Made by a program: the position numbers and the translations under genes | From: Symsagittifera roscoffensis | Lineage: Eukaryota; Xenacoelomorpha; Acoela; Convolutidae | DNA length: 64,000 bases | Direction: 5' to 3' | Assembly: GCF_963678635.1 (NCBI RefSeq) | Contig: NC_087064.1 | Location: 71,797,465 to 71,861,464, forward strand | In this document: positions 43,181-52,937 of the stretch, piece by piece | Layout: each line of letters opens with the position of its first letter | Position numbering within the stretch: the first letter of the stretch is position 1 | Notes under the pieces: generated by a model | What the model was told of the DNA's origin: nothing | Seen by the model: the letters and a program-made list of their open reading frames with translations, nothing else | Database searches by the model: none

Positions 43181-44989
43181 TTAGTCGTCGGGGAAGAAAC
43201 CGTGGGGGAAGATGTCGTGGATGAGATCTGAAGTTGTTAGTAATTTGGCTAAGATGCGGATGATATTTTTAGTTTGAAGCAGTGGCCAAAGCAATTGAAG
43301 TGCCTTAATGGTGGTTAGTTCTTCAGTGCCAACTGCAAATTCATAAGGTGTGTTTTGGATTAGATTAAATAATTTGTGGTTGAATTTAGTGTTATGGATG
43401 AATTCTAAAATGGGGATTTCTATAGGCCGTACAAACTCGTGTGGGATGAGGAAGGGTCGGGATTCTTCTGCGTTGAAGGCCTTGGTGATGGGACAAAAGA
43501 TATACATTTGGGTTATGGGATCATAATTTCGAAGAATACCATGAAGGTTAGTATCTTTAATGCAATATGTGAAGTTAAGAAAGAATGGTGAGGTGTATTT
43601 GGAATTGATGAATTGAAAACGATGGTGTGGTTGTCTGGAGGGAGTGTGTAGGTCAAAGTGATTTTGGATGAAACGATAATAAGTATATGTGTGTGTTTGT
43701 TTAGTGCGCAACATAATATCGTGTGAGCAGTGCAAATCTCTTTCATGTGGTGCAAGGAAATGAAAGGTTAGTGAAAATATTTGGAAGCGTTCTTTAAAAC
43801 TTTCGTAGGCTTGCGTGTCTGTTAGTGCTTCTGAAATAATGTGGTCAAACTTGCGATCGAAGATATTTAGTGTAAATACATATGGTGTTTTAATGAAAAA
43901 TTTCTCGGTGATTTGTGGGTTAGCGAAGCGATCGTCGTCTAAGAATTGATCTTGGTTAGTTCTGATGATGTTATGATCGTAATATTCTAGTGTATATTCA
44001 TTAGCTCGGGGTGCAGTGTGTGTTTTTAGTGATTTTTTATATCCAATGTAAGTAAATTGTCTAGGTGTTAGTGTTGTAGTGAGTCGATATAGCATGTCCT
44101 TATTTCGTTCTATATCGATATGAGTGTTAGATAAAGGTAAGCAAAGGGGATTTGTAAAATGATAATATGAGGTCCAAGGAAGGGTAGGCATTAAAACGTA
44201 TTCGTCTACAAAGTTACGTGTCTCGTTAGTGTCATGAGGGGTGTTTAAGGTGTATTGTGGAAATGAGGGTAAGGTGATAGCTAAAAATTCTTTTGTGTTA
44301 GTGTGTTGTGGATGGTTGATATATTCACGGGCTGTTCCTGGTTTCACTGGGAAAGGATGGTTGGGGAACTTCCTTTTAAAAGTGCGGTAAGCTCTATTAG
44401 TGCTGAGTGAAGATTCAGTAGTTGTGGATGATGGTGCTAATGATTCAGTATAAATTGAAGAGGGTGTAGGGGTAGGATGGTTGGATGAATCTATTGTGGA
44501 TGAGATTTGGTTTATGGTTGGGGTGTCAAGGTGATAGGGTTGTTGTTGTAGGGTAATGAAATTATCTAGTTCTGGGGAGATTCGGGGGGTGTCTGGAGAA
44601 TGAGATGATTGGTCTGAGTGAAGTGAGGAGTAGGTTGGAGTGACTTGGGAAGCATAAGAGGGTGTAGAATTGGTTGGGTCAGGGTTATTTGGTAGTATGG
44701 GTTGAAAAGGGGGTTGGGAAAAATTTAAGGAATTGGTGTGAAAATTATTTGATGGAGATGGTTCAGAGTCGGCAAATTCATCGGGGGTTTCAATATTCGG
44801 GTTATTGAGTTGTGAGATGGAGTATAAAACTGAGATGTGTGAATTAGTATCGGAATTCATGCCGGATGTTACATTACTGGATGGGAAATCGGGTGGCGGA
44901 AAAGCAAAAAGTGGTATTATTGGGATTGGAGTGGTGAGGTTGGTTGGGTGGGAATTTGATCGGTGTAGGGATCCAAGTTGTCGGCTCAT
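43181..44989 (-). CDS. Accessory protein of 602 aa, family unknown
   Basis: Intact frame, last in the accessory cluster. The first 200 residues are disordered and rich in Pro, Ser, Thr and Asn. From about residue 205 (AYRTFKRKFPNHPFP) a folded domain runs to the C-terminus, with many Tyr, Phe and His residues and a terminal Leu-rich helix region (LLWPLLQTKNIIRILAKLL). No signal peptide or membrane helix. Its ATG overlaps the glycoprotein stop as ATGA, an arrangement used for termination-reinitiation in some viruses. Broken homologue at 10784-12561; the C-terminal end is also duplicated at 39970. Matrix, capsid-like or regulatory roles are all possible; I cannot choose. Confidence 0.75.
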   Translation of the reverse strand: MSRQLGSLHRSNSHPTNLTTPIPIIPLFAFPPPDFPSSNVTSGMNSDTNSHISVLYSISQLNNPNIETPDEFADSEPSPSNNFHTNSLNFSQPPFQPILPNNPDPTNSTPSYASQVTPTYSSLHSDQSSHSPDTPRISPELDNFITLQQQPYHLDTPTINQISSTIDSSNHPTPTPSSIYTESLAPSSTTTESSLSTNRAYRTFKRKFPNHPFPVKPGTAREYINHPQHTNTKEFLAITLPSFPQYTLNTPHDTNETRNFVDEYVLMPTLPWTSYYHFTNPLCLPLSNTHIDIERNKDMLYRLTTTLTPRQFTYIGYKKSLKTHTAPRANEYTLEYYDHNIIRTNQDQFLDDDRFANPQITEKFFIKTPYVFTLNIFDRKFDHIISEALTDTQAYESFKERFQIFSLTFHFLAPHERDLHCSHDIMLRTKQTHTYTYYRFIQNHFDLHTPSRQPHHRFQFINSKYTSPFFLNFTYCIKDTNLHGILRNYDPITQMYIFCPITKAFNAEESRPFLIPHEFVRPIEIPILEFIHNTKFNHKLFNLIQNTPYEFAVGTEELTTIKALQLLWPLLQTKNIIRILAKLLTTSDLIHDIFPHGFFPDD

Positions 44990-47601
44990 CGTGGGCTTAA
45001 AAAAATATTATTTTGAGACTGAAAAGCGGTGGTATGGGGTTGTTCTATAATTTGTTCATAAGTATTTTCATCTTGTGAGTGGTGTGGCATTATATGTTGG
45101 ATGGGACTTTGTGATATGGTTGGTCTAAAATTATTATGTGTTATGGCTAAATTTCGAAAATTACGTGGGACTAGGGATAATGGATGGTTATGTGGTAGGG
45201 GTGGTAACTGTGGTGCTGTTGGTGTTGTGTCTGCATTGTTATGTTCTTCGTCGTATGTGTTCTGTCTTGTTGCTATTTTTGTGTTATATTCTTTTATTTG
45301 TGCGTCTAAAAGAATTTTGTTTATAGATGTAGAAAATATTCCAAAAAATCCTGCAAATAGTATGCGTGCTACACTTGCTTGTCTATTGACTTGTGTGTGT
45401 ATAGCACATGTGTTATAGATTCCTTTTAAGAGTGAAAAAAGAAATCCAATAAAGTTAAACATTGCGTATAAAATAGTCAGTTTTTCTAAGATGTAGTAGG
45501 GCCATCCTAGAAAATCAAGAATTTCATTCTTAAGTGTAACAAAGCTAAAAATATTGATAGGTGATATATCTTGGGGACGGTATTTTTCACCGTTTAGATA
45601 TATATAATCTTTAATGTCCTTAAAATATCCGCTATAGTCTTGCGTATAGATGTCTGCAAATCCTGCGGTTTCGGCAAGTTTGCGTAAGTTTTGGTCAATT
45701 GATTGTCTTTGTATTGTGTCCATTTGTGTTAATAATTCCTGGAATTGTTGTGTTCTAATGTGATGTTGAATATCTGATTTTGAGTATATTCCTATTGATT
45801 GTAAGTCTATATTTGGGTTTCGAGCGATAGCGCGAATGCTTTCTGGTGAAAATTTTTTGAGTGATTGCATTAATGTGGGATATGGGGTGAGAAGGTAATA
45901 TTTATCTTCATCAGGGTTTAGTTGTACTACGTTGTGGCTATTTTCTGATCCACATGGAACTGCGGTATCCCAGAAATAGGTTCTTCGTGAAAGTGTGTCA
46001 ACGAAATGTACTTTATTCTTATAAAAGATAGGGATTCTTTTATAGCATCGTTTATCTTCAAAAACGTATAGTGGTGATACTTTTTTAGTACAAGTATAAA
46101 ACCATAAGATGTTTCCTTCATAGTCTAAAAAATTTGATCTATTTCCTGATAGTAAATATCCTGCGTAGGGTATTTTTAATACTGCTAGTGCAAGTGATTG
46201 TAATATTTGTGTTCTTTCTAATTCGCATAGTTGGTGTAATGTTTCTAATTCGGAGAGTGACATTTCTTGAAAAATTCGGCTAATCGTGTAGTCTAGTTTC
46301 ATATCTAAGTGAATATCATAGTGGATATTACCAAAATATGTACTATTCATTAGTGATAGTTCTTGTAAACGTGTGCTTTGATCGTCTTGGGGCTTTAAAT
46401 GTCCACCAGGTTGACCTGTATTCTTTTGAAAATTAACTGGTATATATGATGTTCCTTCGTTTAGGGGATGACTTGTGGCGTATGGGTCGACTTTTATTTT
46501 TCCAGTGGTCATGTCGAATCCATTTTCGTATTCAACTAATATTTCAGAGTATTGTGTTTTGTGAAGTGGGTTTCTGTATTTACATGCAAGTTCTGTTTCT
46601 TGATATATTTGAAAACGTGTTAATTTATTTTCTATATTATGAATGTTTCGAAAATTAGAACTTATTTTTCGTAATGGATTTACTTGTTCATATGGTATTG
46701 ATTGTATAAAATATTTTTCGTGAAATTTTATCATACGAGCGTGTATTTTTGCTACTTGAAATGTTGTACATGTGTCTTCGGGGAACCAAACAATTGTTGC
46801 TTGTGTTCTGGTTGTAGGGTCGCAATAACCTTGGTCGTTTTTACAAGGTAATCTAATTCCTTGATAAATCATTGTGTTGTCTGATAAATCTCGTGTGAGT
46901 TGTATTTTTTCGAGTTGTATTTTCCAATCGAAAAACATTATTTCTTGGTATCCTTTATTTTTTGTGTCTGCTTTGCAGTTTGATGGGTCATTTATACCAA
47001 TGTGTGGTATCCAGTGTTTATCGTGCATGTCATAGGTTAATCGTCCGTGTGCGCCGTTGTATGGGTATTTTTCATCTAATTTTATATGTCCTTGATATCT
47101 TTCAAGTTCTGCTTGATGTACAGAATCTGAAAAAACTTGGAAATATACTAAATTTCTATCTGTGTTTTTATTTTTTGTGATGTTTAGTCGGAGTAACTCG
47201 TTTTTACAATCTTCGGGATTGAGATGTAAAAGTCGTTCTATATTACTCTGGTAGAATGATTCATGGTCAAGTCGGTTTTTATTTCCGTTTGAGACTTGTG
47301 AACAATGTACTTTCTTTTCAGAAAATGTTGCTGTGAATTTATATCCTATAACTGTAGTTGCTCGGGCTTTTGAATAAAGTGTTGCTATTACATTTGTAGT
47401 TTCTATGGCTTGGGGTTCTGTTTCGCACTGTGATACTTGATTTATTGCATACTTGTGTAGTGTTTTTTGTTCGTTTTCTTCACAATCGTAATGTGTTACT
47501 AATAAATCTTGGGGTCCTGTGCGGGGAGAAGGGTTTATGTTTTGATTTGAGATTACTAGAAAAAGGAGTTGGAGAAAAATTAATAATTTTAGAATATACA
47601 T
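44986..47601 (-). CDS. env: Envelope-like glycoprotein (871 aa), chuvirus-type pattern
   Basis: A signal peptide (residues 1-18, MYILKLLIFLQLLFLVIS) is followed by a Cys-rich ectodomain with several N-x-S/T sites. A motif near Cys260 reads GYCDPTTRTQATIVW, then a Cys after 5-6 residues. Near Cys519 the pattern RCYKRIPIFY, then FVD and R, then a further PCG, recalls the conserved CY..IPV.Y...F.DP.TR block of glycoproteins of chuviruses and related invertebrate mononegaviruses, also known as captured env genes. Hydrophobic segments at about 708-730 and 748-770 are followed by a Pro-rich cytoplasmic tail. The start overlaps the upstream Pro/Ser-rich frame by 13 nt. Expected role is membrane fusion and cell entry; family assignment is by motif only. 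Confidence 0.75.
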   Translation of the reverse strand: MYILKLLIFLQLLFLVISNQNINPSPRTGPQDLLVTHYDCEENEQKTLHKYAINQVSQCETEPQAIETTNVIATLYSKARATTVIGYKFTATFSEKKVHCSQVSNGNKNRLDHESFYQSNIERLLHLNPEDCKNELLRLNITKNKNTDRNLVYFQVFSDSVHQAELERYQGHIKLDEKYPYNGAHGRLTYDMHDKHWIPHIGINDPSNCKADTKNKGYQEIMFFDWKIQLEKIQLTRDLSDNTMIYQGIRLPCKNDQGYCDPTTRTQATIVWFPEDTCTTFQVAKIHARMIKFHEKYFIQSIPYEQVNPLRKISSNFRNIHNIENKLTRFQIYQETELACKYRNPLHKTQYSEILVEYENGFDMTTGKIKVDPYATSHPLNEGTSYIPVNFQKNTGQPGGHLKPQDDQSTRLQELSLMNSTYFGNIHYDIHLDMKLDYTISRIFQEMSLSELETLHQLCELERTQILQSLALAVLKIPYAGYLLSGNRSNFLDYEGNILWFYTCTKKVSPLYVFEDKRCYKRIPIFYKNKVHFVDTLSRRTYFWDTAVPCGSENSHNVVQLNPDEDKYYLLTPYPTLMQSLKKFSPESIRAIARNPNIDLQSIGIYSKSDIQHHIRTQQFQELLTQMDTIQRQSIDQNLRKLAETAGFADIYTQDYSGYFKDIKDYIYLNGEKYRPQDISPINIFSFVTLKNEILDFLGWPYYILEKLTILYAMFNFIGFLFSLLKGIYNTCAIHTQVNRQASVARILFAGFFGIFSTSINKILLDAQIKEYNTKIATRQNTYDEEHNNADTTPTAPQLPPLPHNHPLSLVPRNFRNLAITHNNFRPTISQSPIQHIMPHHSQDENTYEQIIEQPHTTAFQSQNNIFLSPR

Positions 47602-48722
47602 GTGTATGATAATCCTGAGTATGGGTTATAAAATGTGATGTAACCAATTGTCTTTTTGGTATATCTGTCGTATTTATATATTACTTCAGTGGTTATAAAT
47701 GGTGGTGGTAGTGATTGGGCTGTTATGTTTGGTGGGTTTAATGGGTAGGGATGTTGAGTAATGTTGTTTAATTTAACTGTGATTTCAAACTTTAATTGTA
47801 AACTGTTTTGTTGGAGTATTTGGATATTGTGATCACGGATATCGTCGTGAATGTCTTGTCGGTATTGTAGTCTATTTAGTGCCCAACTGTGGAGTCGGTT
47901 ACTTTCTAGGTGTTGTCCAAATAATGGTGAAGGTGCTGTGAATGTATTCCAGTCTAGTCTTAAAGGAATATTTGTTGATGATTGTTCTCGATATCTGGCG
48001 TCGAGATTATTTGGAAAATTTAAGTTAAAAGGTGGTGGTGAAATCTGGCTTATTGATGGTGTTGATGGTAGTGATAATGTTTCTGGTAGTGATGAGGATG
48101 TTGTTGTATCCGTAGAAATATCTATTGGATCATTGACTAAATTTAATTCACCTTGTGTAAATGAATGTGTTGTCCAATATGGTAGTCGTGATGCCTGGTT
48201 TGGGGGGTTAAAGGGATTTTCACGTATTTGTTCAGATGTTGGTGTTGAACCTAAGTAATCTGATGGTAGGCTTGAGGTGCTACGTTGTGAAAGAAGCGTA
48301 GGGGTTTCTGGTAATGTACCAATGGGGTTTTCTGGAGTGTTTTGTGATGGGGATTGAGGTATGTCAAAATGAACTCGGGGAGTTTGAAAATTTCTGTTTC
48401 GTCGAGGATGTATAATTTGTCTATTTATTTCGACTGTATTTTGGTTTTGACTAGGATTTCTTATTCTACTTAATTCTTGTGGTAGTGTTGGGTATAAGTT
48501 ATATGTTGGTTCGCTTAGAGGTGCTTGTCGTTGAACTGGTTCTAGTGGTTCTGATAAACGAGCGTGTCGTTCTTCAAAAGTGTATGGGTTATCTTGAAAG
48601 GAAATTCGTGTAGATGTTTGAGGATTATGGGTAGTTGAAGGTGTTGTTGGGTTATCTTGGGATGATGTCGGTGAAGACTGACTTTGTGACTTTTGGGTAG
48701 CAATTTTTGATAGCTTTTTGGT
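47589..48722 (-). CDS. Pro/Ser-rich frame of 377 codons with no start codon
   Basis: Open from just after a stop at 48723-48725 to a TAA at 47589-47591. I translated all codons: there is no ATG, and no GTG or TTG. Conservation with copy B is high throughout. The first 230 residues are low complexity (Pro, Ser, Thr, Gln), and the last 140 look folded (LRLDWNTFTAP, HSWALNRLQYRQDI, YKYDRYTKKTIGYITF). Translation therefore must come from a spliced leader exon, frameshifting from the membrane ORF upstream, or a non-AUG start. In copy B a one-base longer T run joins it to the membrane leader. Confidence 0.6.
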   Translation of the reverse strand, partial: TKKLSKIATQKSQSQSSPTSSQDNPTTPSTTHNPQTSTRISFQDNPYTFEERHARLSEPLEPVQRQAPLSEPTYNLYPTLPQELSRIRNPSQNQNTVEINRQIIHPRRNRNFQTPRVHFDIPQSPSQNTPENPIGTLPETPTLLSQRSTSSLPSDYLGSTPTSEQIRENPFNPPNQASRLPYWTTHSFTQGELNLVNDPIDISTDTTTSSSLPETLSLPSTPSISQISPPPFNLNFPNNLDARYREQSSTNIPLRLDWNTFTAPSPLFGQHLESNRLHSWALNRLQYRQDIHDDIRDHNIQILQQNSLQLKFEITVKLNNITQHPYPLNPPNITAQSLPPPFITTEVIYKYDRYTKKTIGYITFYNPYSGLSYTCIF

Positions 48723-48742
48723 CTATTCTTTTAGTGAAAAAG

Positions 48743-48919
48743 TTAATGTTTATTATAGTATTCTTCTAAGAAAAGAATTAGGAGGATTGTTGCTAGAGCG
48801 AATGTGATGATTGCTTTCTTTATACATTTGCATATGGTCAAAATGAGGGATGATAGAAATGTTATGAAAATTACAAATAGTAGAAAAATATCAGTTCTAC
48901 TGAAAATAGTTCGTATCAT
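48743..48919 (-). CDS. Small membrane protein (58 aa)
   Basis: ATG at 48919, nine bases after the end of the 71-aa ORF. It has a short N-terminus (MIRTIFSRTD), then a hydrophobic helix (about residues 11-30), a CKCIKK basic stop-transfer motif, and a second hydrophobic stretch ending in LEEYY. It may be the leader of the Pro/Ser-rich protein rather than a stand-alone product. In copy B the same region starts with GTG and is frameshifted. Confidence 0.45.
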   Translation of the reverse strand: MIRTIFSRTDIFLLFVIFITFLSSLILTICKCIKKAIITFALATILLILFLEEYYNKH

Positions 48920-48930
48920 TTAGACAAGTT

Positions 48931-49146
48931 TTATAAATCGTACCTGTGGATATAATCAAGGGTTTTTGAAAGTTGGAGAAATAGTTCGAATATAGTGTAG
49001 AAAATTAAAAAAATATTACAAAAAATGATTAAGAGTATTAGAAAAGATTCAAGGATATCAAAAAGAAATATTATGAAAGTTTCAAGTATCGTAAAAAATT
49101 GTTTGAGGTTTGTGATAATTTTAGTGACTGTTTGATAGAAGAGCAT
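48931..49146 (-). CDS. Small hydrophobic protein (71 aa)
   Basis: First ORF after the pol spacer, conserved in copy B (16495-16725). Residues 12-55 are almost all hydrophobic (FIIFLFDILESFLILLIIF), predicting one long or two short membrane helices; the tail is YIHRYD. By position it resembles the small hydrophobic proteins some negative-strand viruses encode near their glycoprotein, but no homology is claimed. Confidence 0.5.
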   Translation of the reverse strand: MLFYQTVTKIITNLKQFFTILETFIIFLFDILESFLILLIIFCNIFLIFYTIFELFLQLSKTLDYIHRYDL

Positions 49147-49739
49147 TTAAGAAATGGCTTCGTGATCGAATATTTTTTGTTGTTTGGGGCAATTTTCAAG
49201 TGTGGTCGGATTATTTATTAGTTTTTTGACAAGTGGGTTGAGTTTTGTAAAAAATTTTTGGGGGCAATTTTTATGGTGATCGGGAGGTCTTCTTTGTCTT
49301 TATTTTCATTTGTCAAATGATCTGGGGTATTTTTGAGATTTTTATACTTTAGGCTAAATAAAATGGTCGTTCTTTTACTTTAGGCTAATTTAACATATTT
49401 GTTTGGGGGATATTTCAGGTCTGAGTTGGGGAAATATTGTTGATCTTTGGTTTATTAGATAACGGAGGGTTATGATATTATGGTGATATTTATTTTAGTT
49501 GTCAAGTTGGAGTGGTTTGCTTATTTTTGACCTGGAGGTCGTAGAGTTATAGTTATAGATATGCCTGGAGTTTAATATTTTTCGTCTAGTTGGTTTGTGT
49601 TAAAGTTATAGAAGGTGACGGATTGGATGAATCCTATTGGCTAATTTTGAACTAGAATCGCTGCGTGTTTGTCAGCATGTTATCTTGAAAATTGAAAGTG
49701 TAAAATGTTTCAGAGGTGCAAAGATTATTAAATGTAGAA
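49147..49739 (-). other. Spacer between pol and accessory cluster
   Basis: No frame. Two copies of 'tactttaggctaatt' near 49346 and 49377. A splice acceptor for an envelope mRNA would be expected here; I could not pick one with confidence. Confidence 0.4.
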
Positions 49740-52700
49740 TTAAGGTTGTTTTTGAAATTCAACTTTCTTTAATATTTTAGATTGTGGGATGAATACTTTA
49801 TAATTTTTACGTGGTTGATTTCTAAGTCGTGAAGACTCTCTATGTTCTGATTTGTCGATTTGTTCTTGGGGTATTATTTGTTCTGTCATTTTTCTATTTT
49901 TTCTTTCTTTTTGAGATGTATTTTGATCGAGATTTTTTGTATTGTTTTTTGTGGTGTTTGATTTTGTATTTTGATTTCCGAGGTGAATATCATTTTGTTC
50001 CTTTGTTATGTTGTCCGTATGTGGGTCATTTTGAATAACTTTTAAACCTGTAAAAGAATATAATTGAGTTAGTTCGCGGAGTGCGTATTCTTTTGGATAA
50101 TAAGGTAATAGGTTATTTCGGTGTTGAACGATTTCTTTTTTATCTGAGTCGGTGATTTTATATGTGACATCAGTGGGTTTTGCAATTATTTGCTATGGTC
50201 CCTTACGAAGGGGTTGTAACTTTTTTGAAATTCCTTTTTGAGTATTAAAATTGGGTATTAAAACAAATGTTCCAATTTTTAAATCGGAGGCTGGTGTAAA
50301 GCGTGAATTTATTTGTTCATTAATATTTTGCCTTTGTAACAACTTTTTTGTTACCTTTTGGTAAATTTCATTGTGTTTTTTATCTCTGTTTAAAATCCAT
50401 TCGGTGTGTGTACCGGAGGCTAATTTAAGAATTTGTGGGTGATGAAAATGATCTTCATCGTGTGTATGTAATGGTAGGTTATAACAAATTGAGTCTTTAT
50501 TTGGTTGACAATAACCTTGTGCGTTTTTATGAGAGTTTGCTGTAAACATTATTGGTTTGCGTGGCTTTTGGTTAAAAACCATTTCATATGGTGACATTCC
50601 TAAAGTTGTCGTGATTTGTGAATTATATGCTAAGGGAAATAGTTTTACATCTGCTGACCATTCGGTATATCTTGTATCATTTCCATTGATGATACATCTG
50701 AGATATTCTTGTCATGAACGGTTCATACCTTCGACTAAGCCGTTTGTCCAAGGTGCGTGAGATGTACGTGGTTTGTGTTTAATGTTATATAAATGACATA
50801 GTGTGATGATTTCATTATTTATGAATTCTGTACCGTTGTCTGTAACTAAAATTTCTGGTAGTCCGAATTTTGCTATCCAGTGTTCATAGAGTGTTGTGTA
50901 AGCGTAATAAGCGTTACAATGTGGTACTGGGTTAAGTGCTACATAATGTGTAAATGCGTCAACAATTACCATAATGTAGGAGTTTCCTTCGGATGAGGGT
51001 GAAATTGGTCCTTTGGTATCAAATGAGATACGATGATTAAAGTACAAACTTTGTCCTTTAAAATCTTGTTTTTGTGCTATTTGTTTTTGATTTGGGTAAG
51101 GTTTATTTAGTTGACATACTATACAGTCATTGCATAGTACTTTTATCCAAATTGGTGCATTTGGGAAATAAAAGTTTTGTACAAAATTTGAATATGTTTT
51201 TTCTGATCCAGAGTGTCCTTTAATATTTTGTGTATGTGAAATATTAAAAGCTATAAGAATCATACTTAAAGGGAGACAGGGAACTGTAGATTCATTTAGT
51301 TTGTATTCTAGAAGGTCTGTGTTTTCGTTAATTGTTGTATTATTGAATTTTCGAAAATATCGGAGGAGTGTTTTGTTTCCTAGAATAGTTGAATCTGCTT
51401 TGATAGGTTTAGTTTTATATTTGTGCCATGATTTCAGTTGTCGAATTACTGGGTCAAGGTTTTGATATTGTTTCAGTGTTGAAATTGTAATTGTTTCTGT
51501 TGGGGGGAGAAAAATGTTTTCAATTTCTAATTTAGATAAGGGTATTGTGTCAAGTGGGTCATGGAGGTCAAAAACTTGATTTATTGTGTATTTTGAATCG
51601 TTTGTTTGTGGTCCTGATAAGTTTATTTTATCAGTTAAATTTTCTTTTTCAGTTAGTGGAAAATGGTCTTTTTTAGGCGGGTGTTGTTTTATTCTTTTTT
51701 GTTGGGTGTTATTTTTTATCCATTGTGAATATGGGATTGGTTTAAAAGTTGATGTTCCAAGTAGATCAACTTCATAGTGATTATTTTGACAATCTAAATA
51801 AAGTGGGAAATGTTGTAAATTATTTATTTGTGATTGTTCAACGTCAGTTTTTACTGCATATTTGCATTCCAATCGGGGTGATGTTTCATTTTCTGCAAGG
51901 TAGAATTTTATGTTTTTGGGTATTTCGACTGTGGTTTTACGTGTAAGTAATTCAGGTGGCGTATTTCGACTTAAGGTGTCTGGTAATGCAAGATTTTTTC
52001 CTGCGGTCCAAACTATATGTAAGTTTGGGAATTTCATTAAAATGAGTTGAAATCTATAAACTCGGTGGTTTGGATTAGACTTTTGTGTAAAAAGAAAGAT
52101 GATTGGTTTATGGTCTGTGAATAGAACTGTGGGATGTTTTGATCCAAGTATCAGAAATTCATATTCTGTTAGTGTATATATTATGGCTGTACATTCTCTC
52201 ATTAGAGTTGAGAGTCGTAGCTCTGCTTGAGTGAATAATCGAGAATTTGCTGATATGAGGTTCATTTTATTTGTACTATTATGTGATTTTAATAATGCTG
52301 CGCCGATGCCAAAGTTCGAAGCATCGCACATTGCATAAAATGGTTGATTTGAATCTGGAATTGTGTTTGAAATTTGTTCAGTTAGAAGATTTTTAATTTC
52401 TTCAAATCGTGCTTGATGTTCTGTATTCCATTCAAAATTATTTTGTTGTCCAAGTATGTTATAGAATGGTCGTAGATATAATTGCATTTTATAAACATAT
52501 TTGCTTAAAAAGTTTAACATTCCAAGGAATTCTTGGATTTTCTTTTTATTTGTTGGTGGTTGGAGTTTTTGAGTAGCGTCTATACGTGATTTCAATGGAG
52601 TGATTGTTTTTCTTTCTATATTATGTCCTAAGAATTTAACTTTTGTCAAAAAGAAGTGTGATTTATCGGGGGCGGCCTTCAGATTTTCGTTCTGAAGTAT

Positions 52701-52937
52701 TTGGTGATATTGTTCTAAAACATTGAACATTTCCTCTTTTGTCTGTGATTGCATAAAAACATCGTCTAAATAGGTGATTGCATTTTTCTTGAGTATTAGT
52801 GGTCGAAAAATTTTGCTCATAAAAGCTGAAAATGCTGCTGGTCCTATGGATATTCCATAGAATAAGCGGTTGAATTCGTATTGTTGGTTTCCAATAACAA
52901 ATTGTGTTAAGCGTCGTGATTGTTCATCCAATGGCAT
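49740..52937 (-). pseudogene. pol: Pol of copy C: RT (most), RNase H, integrase, with stops
   Basis: From Met52937: RT YLDD at residues 56-59, RNase H Asp at 205 (MCDAS), integrase zinc finger and DDE residues as in copy B. An in-frame stop at 50712-50714 directly after the GLVEGMNRS motif, and another at about 50192 inside the GPY motif, interrupt the integrase. The frame resumes between them (50597-50193) and afterwards to a TAA at 49740-49742. The preceding TAA at 52938 separates it from the upstream polyprotein. These look like point mutations, because copy B is open at all three positions. Confidence 0.88.

Larger units (their letters stand above)
40427..43637. repeat. Tandem duplication, second copy (3211 bp)
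   Basis: Contiguous with the rest of copy C, so this is the one carrying its functional 3' end. See 37216-40426 for the breakpoints. Confidence 0.92.
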
